Under the pieces are notes generated by a model. It saw only the letters and a list, made by a program, of their open reading frames with translations, did not search any database and was not told the origin of the DNA. Positions 1 through 8,854 of a DNA stretch of 15,525 bases are shown piece after piece (within the stretch, counting starts at the first letter, position 1; the number at the start of each line of letters is the position of its first letter). The stretch lies in NCBI GenBank assembly GCA_964244115.1, contig CAXTHM010000080.1, positions 1 through 15,525 on the forward strand, in the 5' to 3' direction. Source of the DNA: CADCWK01 sp964244115. Lineage in GTDB: Bacteria; Chloroflexota; Chloroflexia; Thermomicrobiales; UBA6265. A program made the position numbers and the translations under genes.

Positions 1-377
1 AGCGAGATCACCGCCTGATGGCGCCGGTTCGACGTCGCGAGGGCGAGCCGCAGGCCGGCTTCGCGCCCGAACGCCACGATCTCCGCCGCTCCCGGCATCA
101 GGGCGAGGTTGCCGAGGATCATCTCGGTCCGGAGCGCGTCGAACTCGGTCGTCAGCGCACCGAGATCACCTTCGAGCTCATACCACTCCATGAACAGGGC
201 GACAGCGTCCGGCAGCCGGCGCCCGAGCAACTGGGCGGCATATTCCGCCCGCGCCTGCTTGCCGTGCCGCCGGAGGAACTCCACCATCGCGGCGTCCGCC
301 AACGGCTCACTGTCGACGAGCAAGCCATCCATGTCGAAGACGAGGGCGTCGATCGTTCGGGACCGGGCGTCATCCAT
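1..377 (-). CDS. HAD-superfamily hydrolase, beta-phosphoglucomutase-like (3' end cut by window edge)
   Basis: The reverse strand from an ATG at 377 reads an open frame of 125 codons that runs off the left edge. Residues 14-24 are FDMDGLLVDSE, the HAD motif I, with D15 as nucleophile and D17 as general acid/base. A helical cap region follows (about 25-95). Residues LALATSN at 111-117 are motif II, with S116 as phosphate-binding residue. Motifs III and IV would lie outside the window. This arrangement is typical of the subfamily containing beta-phosphoglucomutase, phosphoglycolate phosphatase and sugar-phosphate phosphatases, so a small cytoplasmic phosphomonoester substrate is expected; which one cannot be told. 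A GGAG lies 9 nt before the ATG; an in-frame GTG three codons upstream is an alternative start. The gene begins 51 nt after the stop of the phosphotriesterase-family gene on the same strand, so the two are probably co-transcribed. Confidence 0.88.
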   Translation of the reverse strand, partial: MDDARSRTIDALVFDMDGLLVDSEPLADAAMVEFLRRHGKQARAEYAAQLLGRRLPDAVALFMEWYELEGDLGALTTEFDALRTEMILGNLALMPGAAEIVAFGREAGLRLALATSNRRHQAVIS

Positions 378-428
378 TCTCGTCACTCCGGGCCAGTCGG
401 CCGATCTGCTCGATAGGTGGCGGAGACG

Positions 429-1469
429 CTACCACGTCGGGGGCGTCGTCGGGTGGATCGTCAGCGCCTGGGCCGGGTTGTCGATCAGCATCCGGCGAAC
501 GTCGAGGCCGGAGACGCCGGCATCGAGGAGCATGTAGACGAAGCGATCGAGGATCCAGGTGATGCCCGGTGAGCCACCGTAGGCCGGACGGAGCGAGCGC
601 CGGGCGAGATCGTGGGAGAGCACGATCTGGCCCACATACCCCTCCGCGATCAGGTCGGCGATGACGACCGCCTTGGGCTCGTCCGGCCCGTGGCGTGGCT
701 TGCCGAGTTGGTCGAACCCGATCGTCGCGCCGGTGGCGAGGACCGCCCGCAGCATCGCCCGATCCTCGAACCGCCGGTCGAGGTGGCTGGCGATGACGCG
801 CCCTGGATCGACCCCGTGACCGGCGAGCAATGCGAGCTGCTCAAGAGCCATCGTCCCGGCCTCGCAGTGGGACACGATCGGCACGCCGGTCGCCCGGTGG
901 GCCAGCGCGACGGCGGCGAACGCGGTCCGCTCGGTCTCGGTGATCTGGTCGAGGCTGCTGGCGACCTTGAGTTGCCCCGGTCGGACTCCGGTCTCCGGGT
1001 CGCCATCTCTGACCTCGGCGATCAAGCGATCGGCGAGCTCCCGCGCGGTATGACCCGCGATGCGTCCCCGGCTGTGCCGCTCGGTGTGGAATCCGGCCGT
1101 GGCGACGACGTGGACGCTGACCCGACCCGCCACCCAGAGCAGCCCGGCGAGGTCGCGACCGTTGTCCGGCGGCGTGCAGTCCACGATCGCGCCGCCGCCG
1201 GCGAAGCCGAACGACTCGGCATCGGCGAGTGCCGCGTCCCACTCACCCGTCCGGAAATCCGGTTCGGTGTCGACGGTTGCGGGAGGTGCCGCCAGAAGGT
1301 GCTCGTGCGGCAACGTGATTCCGAGCGCGGCGGGGTCGACGGCCCCGAGTACCGTCATGACGTGCGGGTCCCGCGAGGGGTCGATCTCCGTCTCGTCGTC
1401 GTCGGTGAACAGGACGTCATCATCGGCGAGTCCGAAGTCGTCGCGGCCGTCGTAGAAGTCGGTGACCAC
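429..1469 (-). CDS. Phosphotriesterase-family metal-dependent hydrolase
   Basis: This is an amidohydrolase-superfamily TIM-barrel enzyme of the phosphotriesterase/lactonase family, cytoplasmic, with no signal peptide. In the 346-residue form all binuclear-metal ligands are visible: H55 and H57 in LPHEHLL, K168 in GQLKVASS (the carbamylated lysine), H201 in VSHCEAGT, H229 in IASHLDR and D287 in LSHDLARR. I chose the GTG at 1469 because GGAGAG lies 9 nt upstream; a longer GTG start at 1502 (357 residues) has no ribosome binding site. Homologues normally begin near MTVLGAVDPAALG, which here starts at an internal ATG at 1358. The codons before it therefore add an acidic, Asp-rich N-terminal extension of about 37 residues, with codon use like the rest of the gene. 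The true substrate (lactone, phosphotriester, other ester) cannot be read from sequence. It is followed by the HAD gene in an apparent operon and is divergent from the HExxH gene. Confidence 0.9.
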   Translation of the reverse strand: MVTDFYDGRDDFGLADDDVLFTDDDETEIDPSRDPHVMTVLGAVDPAALGITLPHEHLLAAPPATVDTEPDFRTGEWDAALADAESFGFAGGGAIVDCTPPDNGRDLAGLLWVAGRVSVHVVATAGFHTERHSRGRIAGHTARELADRLIAEVRDGDPETGVRPGQLKVASSLDQITETERTAFAAVALAHRATGVPIVSHCEAGTMALEQLALLAGHGVDPGRVIASHLDRRFEDRAMLRAVLATGATIGFDQLGKPRHGPDEPKAVVIADLIAEGYVGQIVLSHDLARRSLRPAYGGSPGITWILDRFVYMLLDAGVSGLDVRRMLIDNPAQALTIHPTTPPTW

Positions 1470-1619
1470 AGGTGATCGCTCTCCGGATGCCTTCGTGGGC
1501 ACCGATTCTGACGTATCGTTGCATCAGGATCACGACGCGGCCTCGGCTGCCACGGAACAGCCGTCGGCAGGACCCGTAGCATGCGTCGTCCATAGTATCC
1601 ATTCCTCCGAGGATCTCCG

Positions 1620-2843
1620 TTGACCGACAGACCGCCTGACGACGCGACCCGACCCGCCAGCCAACCGCTCCGAGCGCACCCGTTCCGCCAGACCGATGGC
1701 CTGCCGCCGGACGCGACGAGGAGCCCTGCTCGGAACGCCGACCAGACGATCCGCTCCGAGTCGATGCCGGGCCCGAGCCGGGCCGAGACCGGCCGGTTCC
1801 GGATCCAGCCGGTCCCGGAACGGTCCGCGTCGCCCGACGAACCTCGCCCGACTCCGACGCACCCACCCCGAGCCCGATCGTTCCCCCCGCCGTCAACCCC
1901 GTTGCCTCCGAACGCCGGGATCCCGCCGGTTGATGTTCCGGGTCAGGCAACACGGACCCCCGTGTCGCCGCGCCGGCCGGCTCGCGTCCTCGCGCCACCG
2001 CCACTCGCCCGAGATATCGAGCGGCTGGGGTGGGCACCGCCGCCGGTCGAGCGGCGGCCACGGCGGCGGCCCTCCCGCCTGTCACGACTCGTCCGGGTGC
2101 TGTTCATCGTCGCGATCCTGGCGACCACCGCCTTCGCCGCCACGAATCAGGCGCTCGTCCAGACCCTCTCCGACACGCCGCAGTGGCAGACGGTCGAACA
2201 GACCAGCCGCCACGCCGTCCACGCCGTCGTGTCGCTCGTCGCGGAGGAGCCATCGTTCGATCCGGCCCCGGCCCTGGCGAGCTACCCGATCTGCGCCGAC
2301 ACCAGCCCGGACGACCAGGACGATCTCGCGTCCGGGATGAACCTGATGCGCGGTACCGCCGAGGGCGAGCGCCTCTTCGACCAACTCGTCGATCAGGACA
2401 TCTGCGTCGAGGTCGAGGACATCGCCTACAACAGCGGCTATGCCTACGGTCGCCAGTCGCCGCTCGATGGCGGGTGGTCGGACTCCTACATCGCCGTCGC
2501 CTCCGATCTCCTGCACGCCGGGGAGACCGATGTCCTCGCCTCGCTGCTCGTCCATGAGGCGACCCACATCGATCGCTACATCAACGGCCTGGCCTGCAAC
2601 TACCGCGACACCTGCACCACGTTGCCGAACGGCGTCGACCTCGAGGAGGAGGTCGCGGCCCACGGTGCCGAGGCGCAGTGGTGGATCGCGGCCTACGGGT
2701 CGGATGGGAAACGGTTCGCCACCGGTTACGACTACGGCCTCAACCGACTCGCCCGCGCCTACGGCGAGGGGCCGGAGGTCTTCAAGGCCTACGTCCGAAG
2801 CATCCGCGGCGACTCCCGCGAGGGTGATTCCATCGCCCATTGA
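1620..2843 (+). CDS. Membrane-anchored HExxH (gluzincin-like) putative metallopeptidase
   Basis: The 407-residue protein starts at TTG, chosen because GAGGAT lies about 6 nt upstream. Residues 1-155 are Pro/Arg-rich and apparently disordered, ending in a very basic patch. One hydrophobic segment (about 157-176, around LFIVAILATTAFAA) follows, so the protein is probably type II with its C-terminal domain outside the cell. That domain carries HEATH at 312-316, matching the HExxH zinc/catalytic motif, and an EEEVAAH stretch at 342-348 in which a glutamate could be the third ligand as in gluzincins. Four cysteines (C225, C262, C326, C332) lie only in the extracytoplasmic part and could form two disulfides. 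I do not recognise a named family. Peptidase activity is inferred from the motif; a non-catalytic or other zinc role is possible. It is transcribed divergently from the phosphotriesterase-family gene across about 150 bp. Confidence 0.82.
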   Translation: MTDRPPDDATRPASQPLRAHPFRQTDGLPPDATRSPARNADQTIRSESMPGPSRAETGRFRIQPVPERSASPDEPRPTPTHPPRARSFPPPSTPLPPNAGIPPVDVPGQATRTPVSPRRPARVLAPPPLARDIERLGWAPPPVERRPRRRPSRLSRLVRVLFIVAILATTAFAATNQALVQTLSDTPQWQTVEQTSRHAVHAVVSLVAEEPSFDPAPALASYPICADTSPDDQDDLASGMNLMRGTAEGERLFDQLVDQDICVEVEDIAYNSGYAYGRQSPLDGGWSDSYIAVASDLLHAGETDVLASLLVHEATHIDRYINGLACNYRDTCTTLPNGVDLEEEVAAHGAEAQWWIAAYGSDGKRFATGYDYGLNRLARAYGEGPEVFKAYVRSIRGDSREGDSIAH

Positions 2844-3112
2844 ACCGTCGGGGCCGCATCGACCCACCAGCGGTCGCCGACGTCGCCCGCTCGGATCAGG
2901 GCGGCGATTTCTCGGCTTTACCCGTCGATATGACCGACATTCTTCCGATATGATGAAAAGTACGCGGAAAATCCGTTCTTCCCGCGTCAAACTGATACCC
3001 GGTGTATCCAAGCCTAGACGAACTTGGTACGATGCCGACCGCGTTATTCCCGGAGTCGTCATGGGAGGGACCGGTTTCCCCACCGCCGACTGATCCGACA
3101 CGGAGGTCCCCC
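2844..3112 (+). promoter_or_regulatory. Dyad-rich, comparatively AT-rich leader/promoter region of the HTH-M14 gene
   Basis: This spacer holds no gene that I can support. From about 2925 to 3035 base composition turns markedly more AT-rich than its surroundings. TATGAT at 2949-2954 is the best -10 match, but no convincing -35 stands 16-18 nt before it; TACGAT at 3028-3033 is a second candidate. Several inverted repeats are present: ACGCGG/CCGCGT arms at 2962-2967 and 2982-2987, the near-palindrome GATACCCGGTGTATC at 2994-3008, and CCAAG/CTTGG arms at 3008-3012 and 3023-3027. They could be operators or leader RNA structure. GGAGG, 6 nt before the GTG at 3113, is the ribosome binding site. No clear terminator follows the upstream gene. 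Confidence 0.45.
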
Positions 3113-5875
3113 GTGCCCCGAGCCAAGATCGCCGACACCAAAGAGTTCTACACGACCCGCACGGCCGCCGAGCGCCTCAACGTCTCGCCCTATCTGATCA
3201 AGTCGCGCATCCAGGCCGGCATCTTCCCCACGGCGACGCGCGTCACCGAGGGGGGCGTGATCCTGGTCGATGAAGACTGGATTCAGGCGGCCCAGCGCGC
3301 CCTCTCGCAGACCACCGTCCAGCGCGGCCGGCGCCGGCGGGCGGTCGGCCCGGTGATCCCGGCACCCGCCTCGATCCTCGGGCACGAGGTCGGAGCCGAG
3401 CGGGTCCTGCCGGACTGGGCGACGATCGTCGACTACTTCGAGCACCTCGCGGCCGCGTCGGACCGGGTCTCGGTCGAGACCCTGGGCACCAGCACCGACG
3501 GCCGTCCCCACATCGCCATCGTCATCTCCGCGCCGGAGAACCTGACCGACCAGGCCCGCACCCAGAATCGGACCCTTCTCGGCCGCCTGTGGGACCCGCG
3601 GCGACACAGCTCCACCGAGATCGACGAGGCGATCGCCGAGGCCCGGCCGGTTGGCATCATCATGGCGACGCAGCATTCCAACGAGATCGGCGCCTGCCTG
3701 ATGACGCTCGAGCTGGCGCACGGGCTCGCGACGGCCAGCGATCAGGAGACCCTCGACCTACTCTCGCGGACGATGACGGTCCTGCTGCCGAGCCAGAACC
3801 CGGACGGGGTCCAGCTCGTCGCCGACTGGTACCGGCAGTGGCTCGGGACGGAGTACGAGGGCTCGGACATGCCGTGGCTCTACCACCGCTACGTCGGCCA
3901 CGACAACAATCGCGACTGGTTCATGCTGACCCAGAAGGAGAACCAGCTCTACGCCGCGTTCCACAACCGGGAGCACCCGCAGCTCGTCTTCGACATGCAC
4001 CAGATGAACCGTGACGGCGCCCGGTTCATGGTCCCGCCGTTCATCGATCCACTCGACGCCAATCAGGACCCGGTGATCCAGCAGCAGTTCGCCGCCGTCG
4101 GCAGCGCGATCGCCGCCCGGCTGACCGCGGCCGGGAAGGCCGGTGTCGTCACCCACGCCATGTTCGACAACTACTCGCCGTCCCTCGCCTACGGCAACTA
4201 TCACGGCAGCGTCGATCTGCTCAGCGAGGCGGCCAGCGCCCGCTACGCGACCCCGGTCGAGGTCCGCGAGGCCGACCTCAAGGCCGAGACACGCTCCTTC
4301 CCGACCGTTCGTGCCTGGAACAATCCGCTCCCCTGGACCGGTGGGCGCTGGACGCTGCGGGACATCGTGGACTACGACCTGATCGCCGCTCGGGCCGCCC
4401 TCGACCACCTCTCCCGCAACCGGACCCAGTGGCTGCGTGATTATGTCGACATCAACCGGCGGGCCAGTACCCGGACCGAGGCTCCGTACGCCTTCGTCAT
4501 CGCGGGGGACGACGCCCAGCACGACCCGAGCACGACCCGTGAACTCCTCGACGTGCTCGTCACCGGGATCGTCGACGTCGAGGAGGCCACCGCACCCGTC
4601 ACGCTGGATGGCGTCGAGTACCCGGCCGGGACGCGCGTCGTCCGGCTGGATCAGCCGGCCAGCAGCTTCGCCAAGACGCTCCTCGAGGTCCAGACCTACC
4701 CCGACCTCCGCCGGTGGCCCGACGGCCCGCCGCAGGCGCCGTACGACATCGCCGGCCACACCCTGCCCCTGCAGATGGACGTCCGCGCCAGCCCGGTCCG
4801 GACTCCCGTCACCGAGAGCGCCCGTTCGGTCCTGGCTCCCCTGTCCACCCCGTCCCTCCGGCTGGGGACGGTCACCGGGGACGGTCAGCTCGGCTACCGG
4901 TTCGACCCGTCCATGAACTCGTCGATCCGCGCGATCACCCGCCTGCTCGCCGAGGGCCGGAGTCTTCGGCGTTCGACGGGGAGCGAGTCCGAAACCGGCA
5001 TCCGGCCGGGGACGGTCTTCGTCGACCCGTCAGCCGGGCTCAGCGACCTGGTCTCCGAGCTGGCGACGGAGACGGGTGTCGATTTCCACGGGGTCGCCTC
5101 GGACATCGGCCTCTCGGCCGTGGTTCAGCAGCTGCCGCGGCTCGGCCTGTACCAGAGCTGGCGCCCGTCGATCGACGAGGGCTGGTCGCGCTGGATCCTG
5201 GAGCAGTTCAAGGTCCCAGCGACCACGCTCCATGATGCCGACGTCCGCCGCGGCAAGCTGATCGACCGGTTCGACGTAATCCTGCTGCCGCATCAGAGCG
5301 CGGACGACCTCCTCAACGGCAACCCGGCCCGGAACACATTCGGAGAACCGTACCCTCCCGAGTACGTCGGTGGCCTGGGCGGTGTCGGGCTGGACGAACT
5401 CCAGCAGTTCGTCGAAGCCGGCGGCACCCTGATCGCCCTCGACGGCAGCACGGCGGCGCTGATCGACCGGTTCGCCCTGCCGGTCCGGAACGTCCTCGAC
5501 GGGCTGCCGACCAAGGAGTTCTACTGCCCCGGCTCGCTCCTCCGCGTCGTCGTGGATACCGCCCACCCGCTCGCATGGGGTCTGCGGCGCGACACGACCG
5601 TGCTGTTCTACAACAGCCCGGCCTTCGAGGTGCTGTCCGGCGGCGAGCCGGTCACCTCGGTCGCCCGTTACCCGACCGGCGGCACCCCGAACGTCAGCGG
5701 CTGGATCCTCGGCGAGCAGCACCTGCGCTCCCGCTCGGCGCTGGTCGAGGTCGGTCTCGGCCGCGGGCGCGTCATCCTGGTCGGGTTCCGGCCTCAGTTC
5801 CGCGCCCAGGCCCGAGGCACCTACAAGGTGCTGTTCAACGCCATCTTCCGCGCCGGCCAGGCGCCGGTGGACTGA
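3113..5875 (+). CDS. Fusion protein: excisionase/MerR-like HTH + M14 zinc carboxypeptidase + GATase1-like domain
   Basis: This 920-residue protein starts at GTG, with GGAGG 6 nt upstream; a longer frame from 3002 lacks that support. Residues 12-60 (FYTTRTAAERLNVSPYLIK...) look like an excisionase/MerR-type helix-turn-helix with a wing ending in VDEDWI. A basic linker (RGRRRR) follows at about 72-77. Residues about 85-500 form an M14 carboxypeptidase domain: H188 and E191 in the HxxE motif QHSNE, third zinc ligand H296 in FDMHQM, and candidate catalytic E372 in LLSEAASA. Conserved family blocks such as QNPDG and YVGHDNNRDWFM are present. Residues about 675-915 resemble the class I amidotransferase-like domain often found at the C-terminus of large M14 proteins. 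There is no signal peptide, so a cytoplasmic location is likely. Homologues of the M14 part usually begin near the PAPASILGHEVG segment; the DNA-binding domain is an unusual addition. Its role (regulator with a peptidase-derived sensor, or active peptidase) is unknown. Confidence 0.88.
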   Translation: MPRAKIADTKEFYTTRTAAERLNVSPYLIKSRIQAGIFPTATRVTEGGVILVDEDWIQAAQRALSQTTVQRGRRRRAVGPVIPAPASILGHEVGAERVLPDWATIVDYFEHLAAASDRVSVETLGTSTDGRPHIAIVISAPENLTDQARTQNRTLLGRLWDPRRHSSTEIDEAIAEARPVGIIMATQHSNEIGACLMTLELAHGLATASDQETLDLLSRTMTVLLPSQNPDGVQLVADWYRQWLGTEYEGSDMPWLYHRYVGHDNNRDWFMLTQKENQLYAAFHNREHPQLVFDMHQMNRDGARFMVPPFIDPLDANQDPVIQQQFAAVGSAIAARLTAAGKAGVVTHAMFDNYSPSLAYGNYHGSVDLLSEAASARYATPVEVREADLKAETRSFPTVRAWNNPLPWTGGRWTLRDIVDYDLIAARAALDHLSRNRTQWLRDYVDINRRASTRTEAPYAFVIAGDDAQHDPSTTRELLDVLVTGIVDVEEATAPVTLDGVEYPAGTRVVRLDQPASSFAKTLLEVQTYPDLRRWPDGPPQAPYDIAGHTLPLQMDVRASPVRTPVTESARSVLAPLSTPSLRLGTVTGDGQLGYRFDPSMNSSIRAITRLLAEGRSLRRSTGSESETGIRPGTVFVDPSAGLSDLVSELATETGVDFHGVASDIGLSAVVQQLPRLGLYQSWRPSIDEGWSRWILEQFKVPATTLHDADVRRGKLIDRFDVILLPHQSADDLLNGNPARNTFGEPYPPEYVGGLGGVGLDELQQFVEAGGTLIALDGSTAALIDRFALPVRNVLDGLPTKEFYCPGSLLRVVVDTAHPLAWGLRRDTTVLFYNSPAFEVLSGGEPVTSVARYPTGGTPNVSGWILGEQHLRSRSALVEVGLGRGRVILVGFRPQFRAQARGTYKVLFNAIFRAGQAPVD

Positions 5876-6313
5876 CCGACCGTCATCCAGAGGCCATCTG
5901 GTGCGGCCGCGCGAGACCGGATCGCGATCGGGACGCGGTTGCGGGATCGGTCGGCATTCGCTACCATCGTCGCCGGTTCGTCCCCCGGCCGTACACGACG
6001 CTTCGAGGTCACCCCAGATGATCGGCTAGCGCCCCGGGCGCTCCCCCTGACAGGCGATACCACGCGGGTATCGCCGGGTCGCCCCCTCCATCCTCATGAC
6101 GGCAGCCTGCACGTCGGCCCTGGAGGGCACTCCCTTGAAGATCTGATGGGCGCCAGAGGGCTCCCACCTGCCGCGCGGCACCGACCGCTCTGGCCTCGCC
6201 CCCACCCCGCGAACCCCTGCCGCGCATCGCGGCTCAGCGCTCCGAGACGCGCGCATGACCTTCGACGGTCAGCGTCGGTCCCGGCGTTGAGCCTCGCGTC
6301 TGGCGAGCTCATC
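5876..6313 (+). promoter_or_regulatory. 438-bp structured leader upstream of the ABC-F gene
   Basis: No convincing protein gene was found in this stretch. On the + strand it contains AGCGC/GCGCT arms at 6028-6042, a strong hairpin with 9-bp arms GGCGATACC (6053-6061) and GGTATCGCC (6067-6075) around a 5-nt loop, and a larger imperfect hairpin at 6148-6201 built from GGGCG-CCAGAG and CTCTGG-CGCCC arms enclosing the 12-bp palindrome TGCCGCGCGGCA (6169-6180). A Shine-Dalgarno-like GAGG (6005-6008) precedes a three-codon reading frame, ATG ATC GGC TAG (6018-6029). A 16-codon frame (6096-6146) has no ribosome binding site. ABC-F genes are often controlled by leader-peptide attenuation, so a regulatory leader is plausible but inferred. 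No clear promoter was identified. Confidence 0.4.
6053..6075. repeat. 9-bp perfect inverted repeat (hairpin) in the ABC-F leader
   Basis: The arms GGCGATACC and GGTATCGCC are exact reverse complements separated by ACGCG. No T-run follows on the + strand, so it is not a classic intrinsic terminator; it may be part of a leader RNA fold. Confidence 0.8.
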
Positions 6314-7948
<1,635 letters not shown>

Positions 7949-7954
7949 ACGGGA

Positions 7955-8000
7955 GAATCGGGAAGCCCACCAGACGATCGCCTGGTGGGCTTCCCGATTC
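7955..8000. terminator. Bidirectional terminator, perfect 19-bp stem
   Basis: Positions 7955-7973 and 7982-8000 are exact reverse complements over 19 bp, with an 8-nt loop. The hairpin begins 7 nt after the ABC-F stop codon and ends 25 nt from the stop of the convergent small acidic gene. It lacks a long T-run on either side but is well placed to end transcription from both directions. Confidence 0.88.
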
Positions 8001-8024
8001 AGCTCATCGCCGGATATCGAAGCG

Positions 8025-8282
8025 CTACTCTTCGTCTTCCGTCTCGGCGGCGGTCGCTTCCGCCTCGAGCGCTGTCAACGCGTAGTTGTCGATCTCCTGC
8101 TGGAGCGCATCCCGCAGGTTGATCAGGTCGACGAGGTCCAGACCGGCCAGGACCGCGTTGTTCTCCGGATCGCCATCGTCCGAGCCGTTGGGTACCACCC
8201 GGAACTCGACCTCGACGCCCTCGTCCTCACTGTCGAGGCCAGCGGCCGGGGTCTCATCCATATAGATGTTGTACGTCTCCAC
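8025..8282 (-). CDS. Small acidic hypothetical protein (85 aa)
   Basis: The start is a GTG at 8282 with GAGGG about 8 nt upstream; the open frame continues further upstream but without comparable support and across the divergent intergenic region. The protein is strongly acidic: it has Asp/Glu clusters at about 16-22 and 36-41 and ends in ETEDEE. A central region (about 45-73, with LVDLINLRDALQQEIDNY) looks like an amphipathic helix. There is no signal peptide, membrane segment or cysteine. I do not recognise the family. It is convergent with the ABC-F gene, sharing the hairpin terminator, and divergent from the receiver-like gene. A charged helical adaptor or a nucleic-acid-mimic-like protein would fit its composition, but that is only a guess. 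Confidence 0.68.
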   Translation of the reverse strand: METYNIYMDETPAAGLDSEDEGVEVEFRVVPNGSDDGDPENNAVLAGLDLVDLINLRDALQQEIDNYALTALEAEATAAETEDEE

Positions 8283-8432
8283 GTTCCATCCCTCATCAAG
8301 TGGGCCGGAACACCGGCCGGACAAACTGCCGTGGCCCATTCTAGCCGGAAAACCGACCGCCGTGTGAATCCCCTTCGGTCGCGTACGCTTGGTGCCGTCC
8401 GCTACCACGCCCGATCCAGAGGAAAGCGCCAG

Positions 8433-8846
8433 ATGAACCAGCCAGCCGACGCCCAGGCAACCACCGATTCGACCGATCCTGCCGCTCCGGGCATCCTGAT
8501 CCTCAACCGGGATCTGTTCTTCGGGGTCCGACTCCGACAGGCCCTGACCGCCGACGGATGGCTGCCGCGCCTCATCCCGAATGCCGACGCCCTTGTCGCC
8601 GCGCTGGGTGAAGGCCCGACCCCGGCTCTGATCGTGGTCGACATGGCGGCCGGTCCGGACTGGCCCGCGATCGAGGCCGCGGCCGCGTCGACGCAGCCAG
8701 CGACGCCCGTCCTCGCCTTCGGCTCGCACCGGGATATCGATGGCTTCCGGGCCGCGAAGGCCGGCGGCGCCACCCGTGTGGTCTCTAACGGTGACTTCCA
8801 CCGGGACATGATCGGGTTCGTCCGGCGCTATGCCAGGACGCCATGA
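8433..8846 (+). CDS. Stand-alone degenerate response-regulator receiver-like protein
   Basis: This 137-residue protein starts at ATG with AGAGGAAAG upstream. After a disordered N-terminus of about 19 residues it follows the alternating beta/alpha plan of a CheY-type receiver: ILILNRD (acidic-pocket position, only D27 kept), LIVVDM with D70 at the phospho-acceptor position, VLAFGSH where receivers carry the switch Ser/Thr, and RVVSNGDF where the invariant lysine would sit. The paired acidic residues and the lysine are not evident, so normal phosphorylation is doubtful and this may be a pseudo-receiver. There is no output domain and no histidine kinase nearby. It is divergent from the small acidic gene and lies 193 nt before the recombinase gene. 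Confidence 0.72.
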   Translation: MNQPADAQATTDSTDPAAPGILILNRDLFFGVRLRQALTADGWLPRLIPNADALVAALGEGPTPALIVVDMAAGPDWPAIEAAAASTQPATPVLAFGSHRDIDGFRAAKAGGATRVVSNGDFHRDMIGFVRRYARTP

Positions 8847-8854
8847 GAACCACC

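Noticed and set aside
2082..3101. 339-codon minus-strand open frame opposite the HExxH gene and spacer
   Set aside because: It lacks motifs and a supported start, and lies opposite a frame with HExxH, a membrane segment and a strong ribosome binding site.
3002..3112. Upstream GTG start at 3002 extending the HTH-M14 protein
   Set aside because: It has no ribosome binding site and passes through the dyad-rich promoter-like region, whereas the GTG at 3113 has GGAGG at ideal spacing.
6050..6185. T-box riboswitch-like strings (TGGTATCGC and GGTGCCGCG) on the minus strand of the ABC-F leader
   Set aside because: The matches are imperfect, lie within hairpin arms or palindromes, and no minus-strand gene follows them.
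6026..6256. 76-codon minus-strand frame in the ABC-F leader, with a somewhat protein-like C-terminal half
   Set aside because: There is no ribosome binding site or recognisable family, and it overlaps strong hairpins; at most a remnant.
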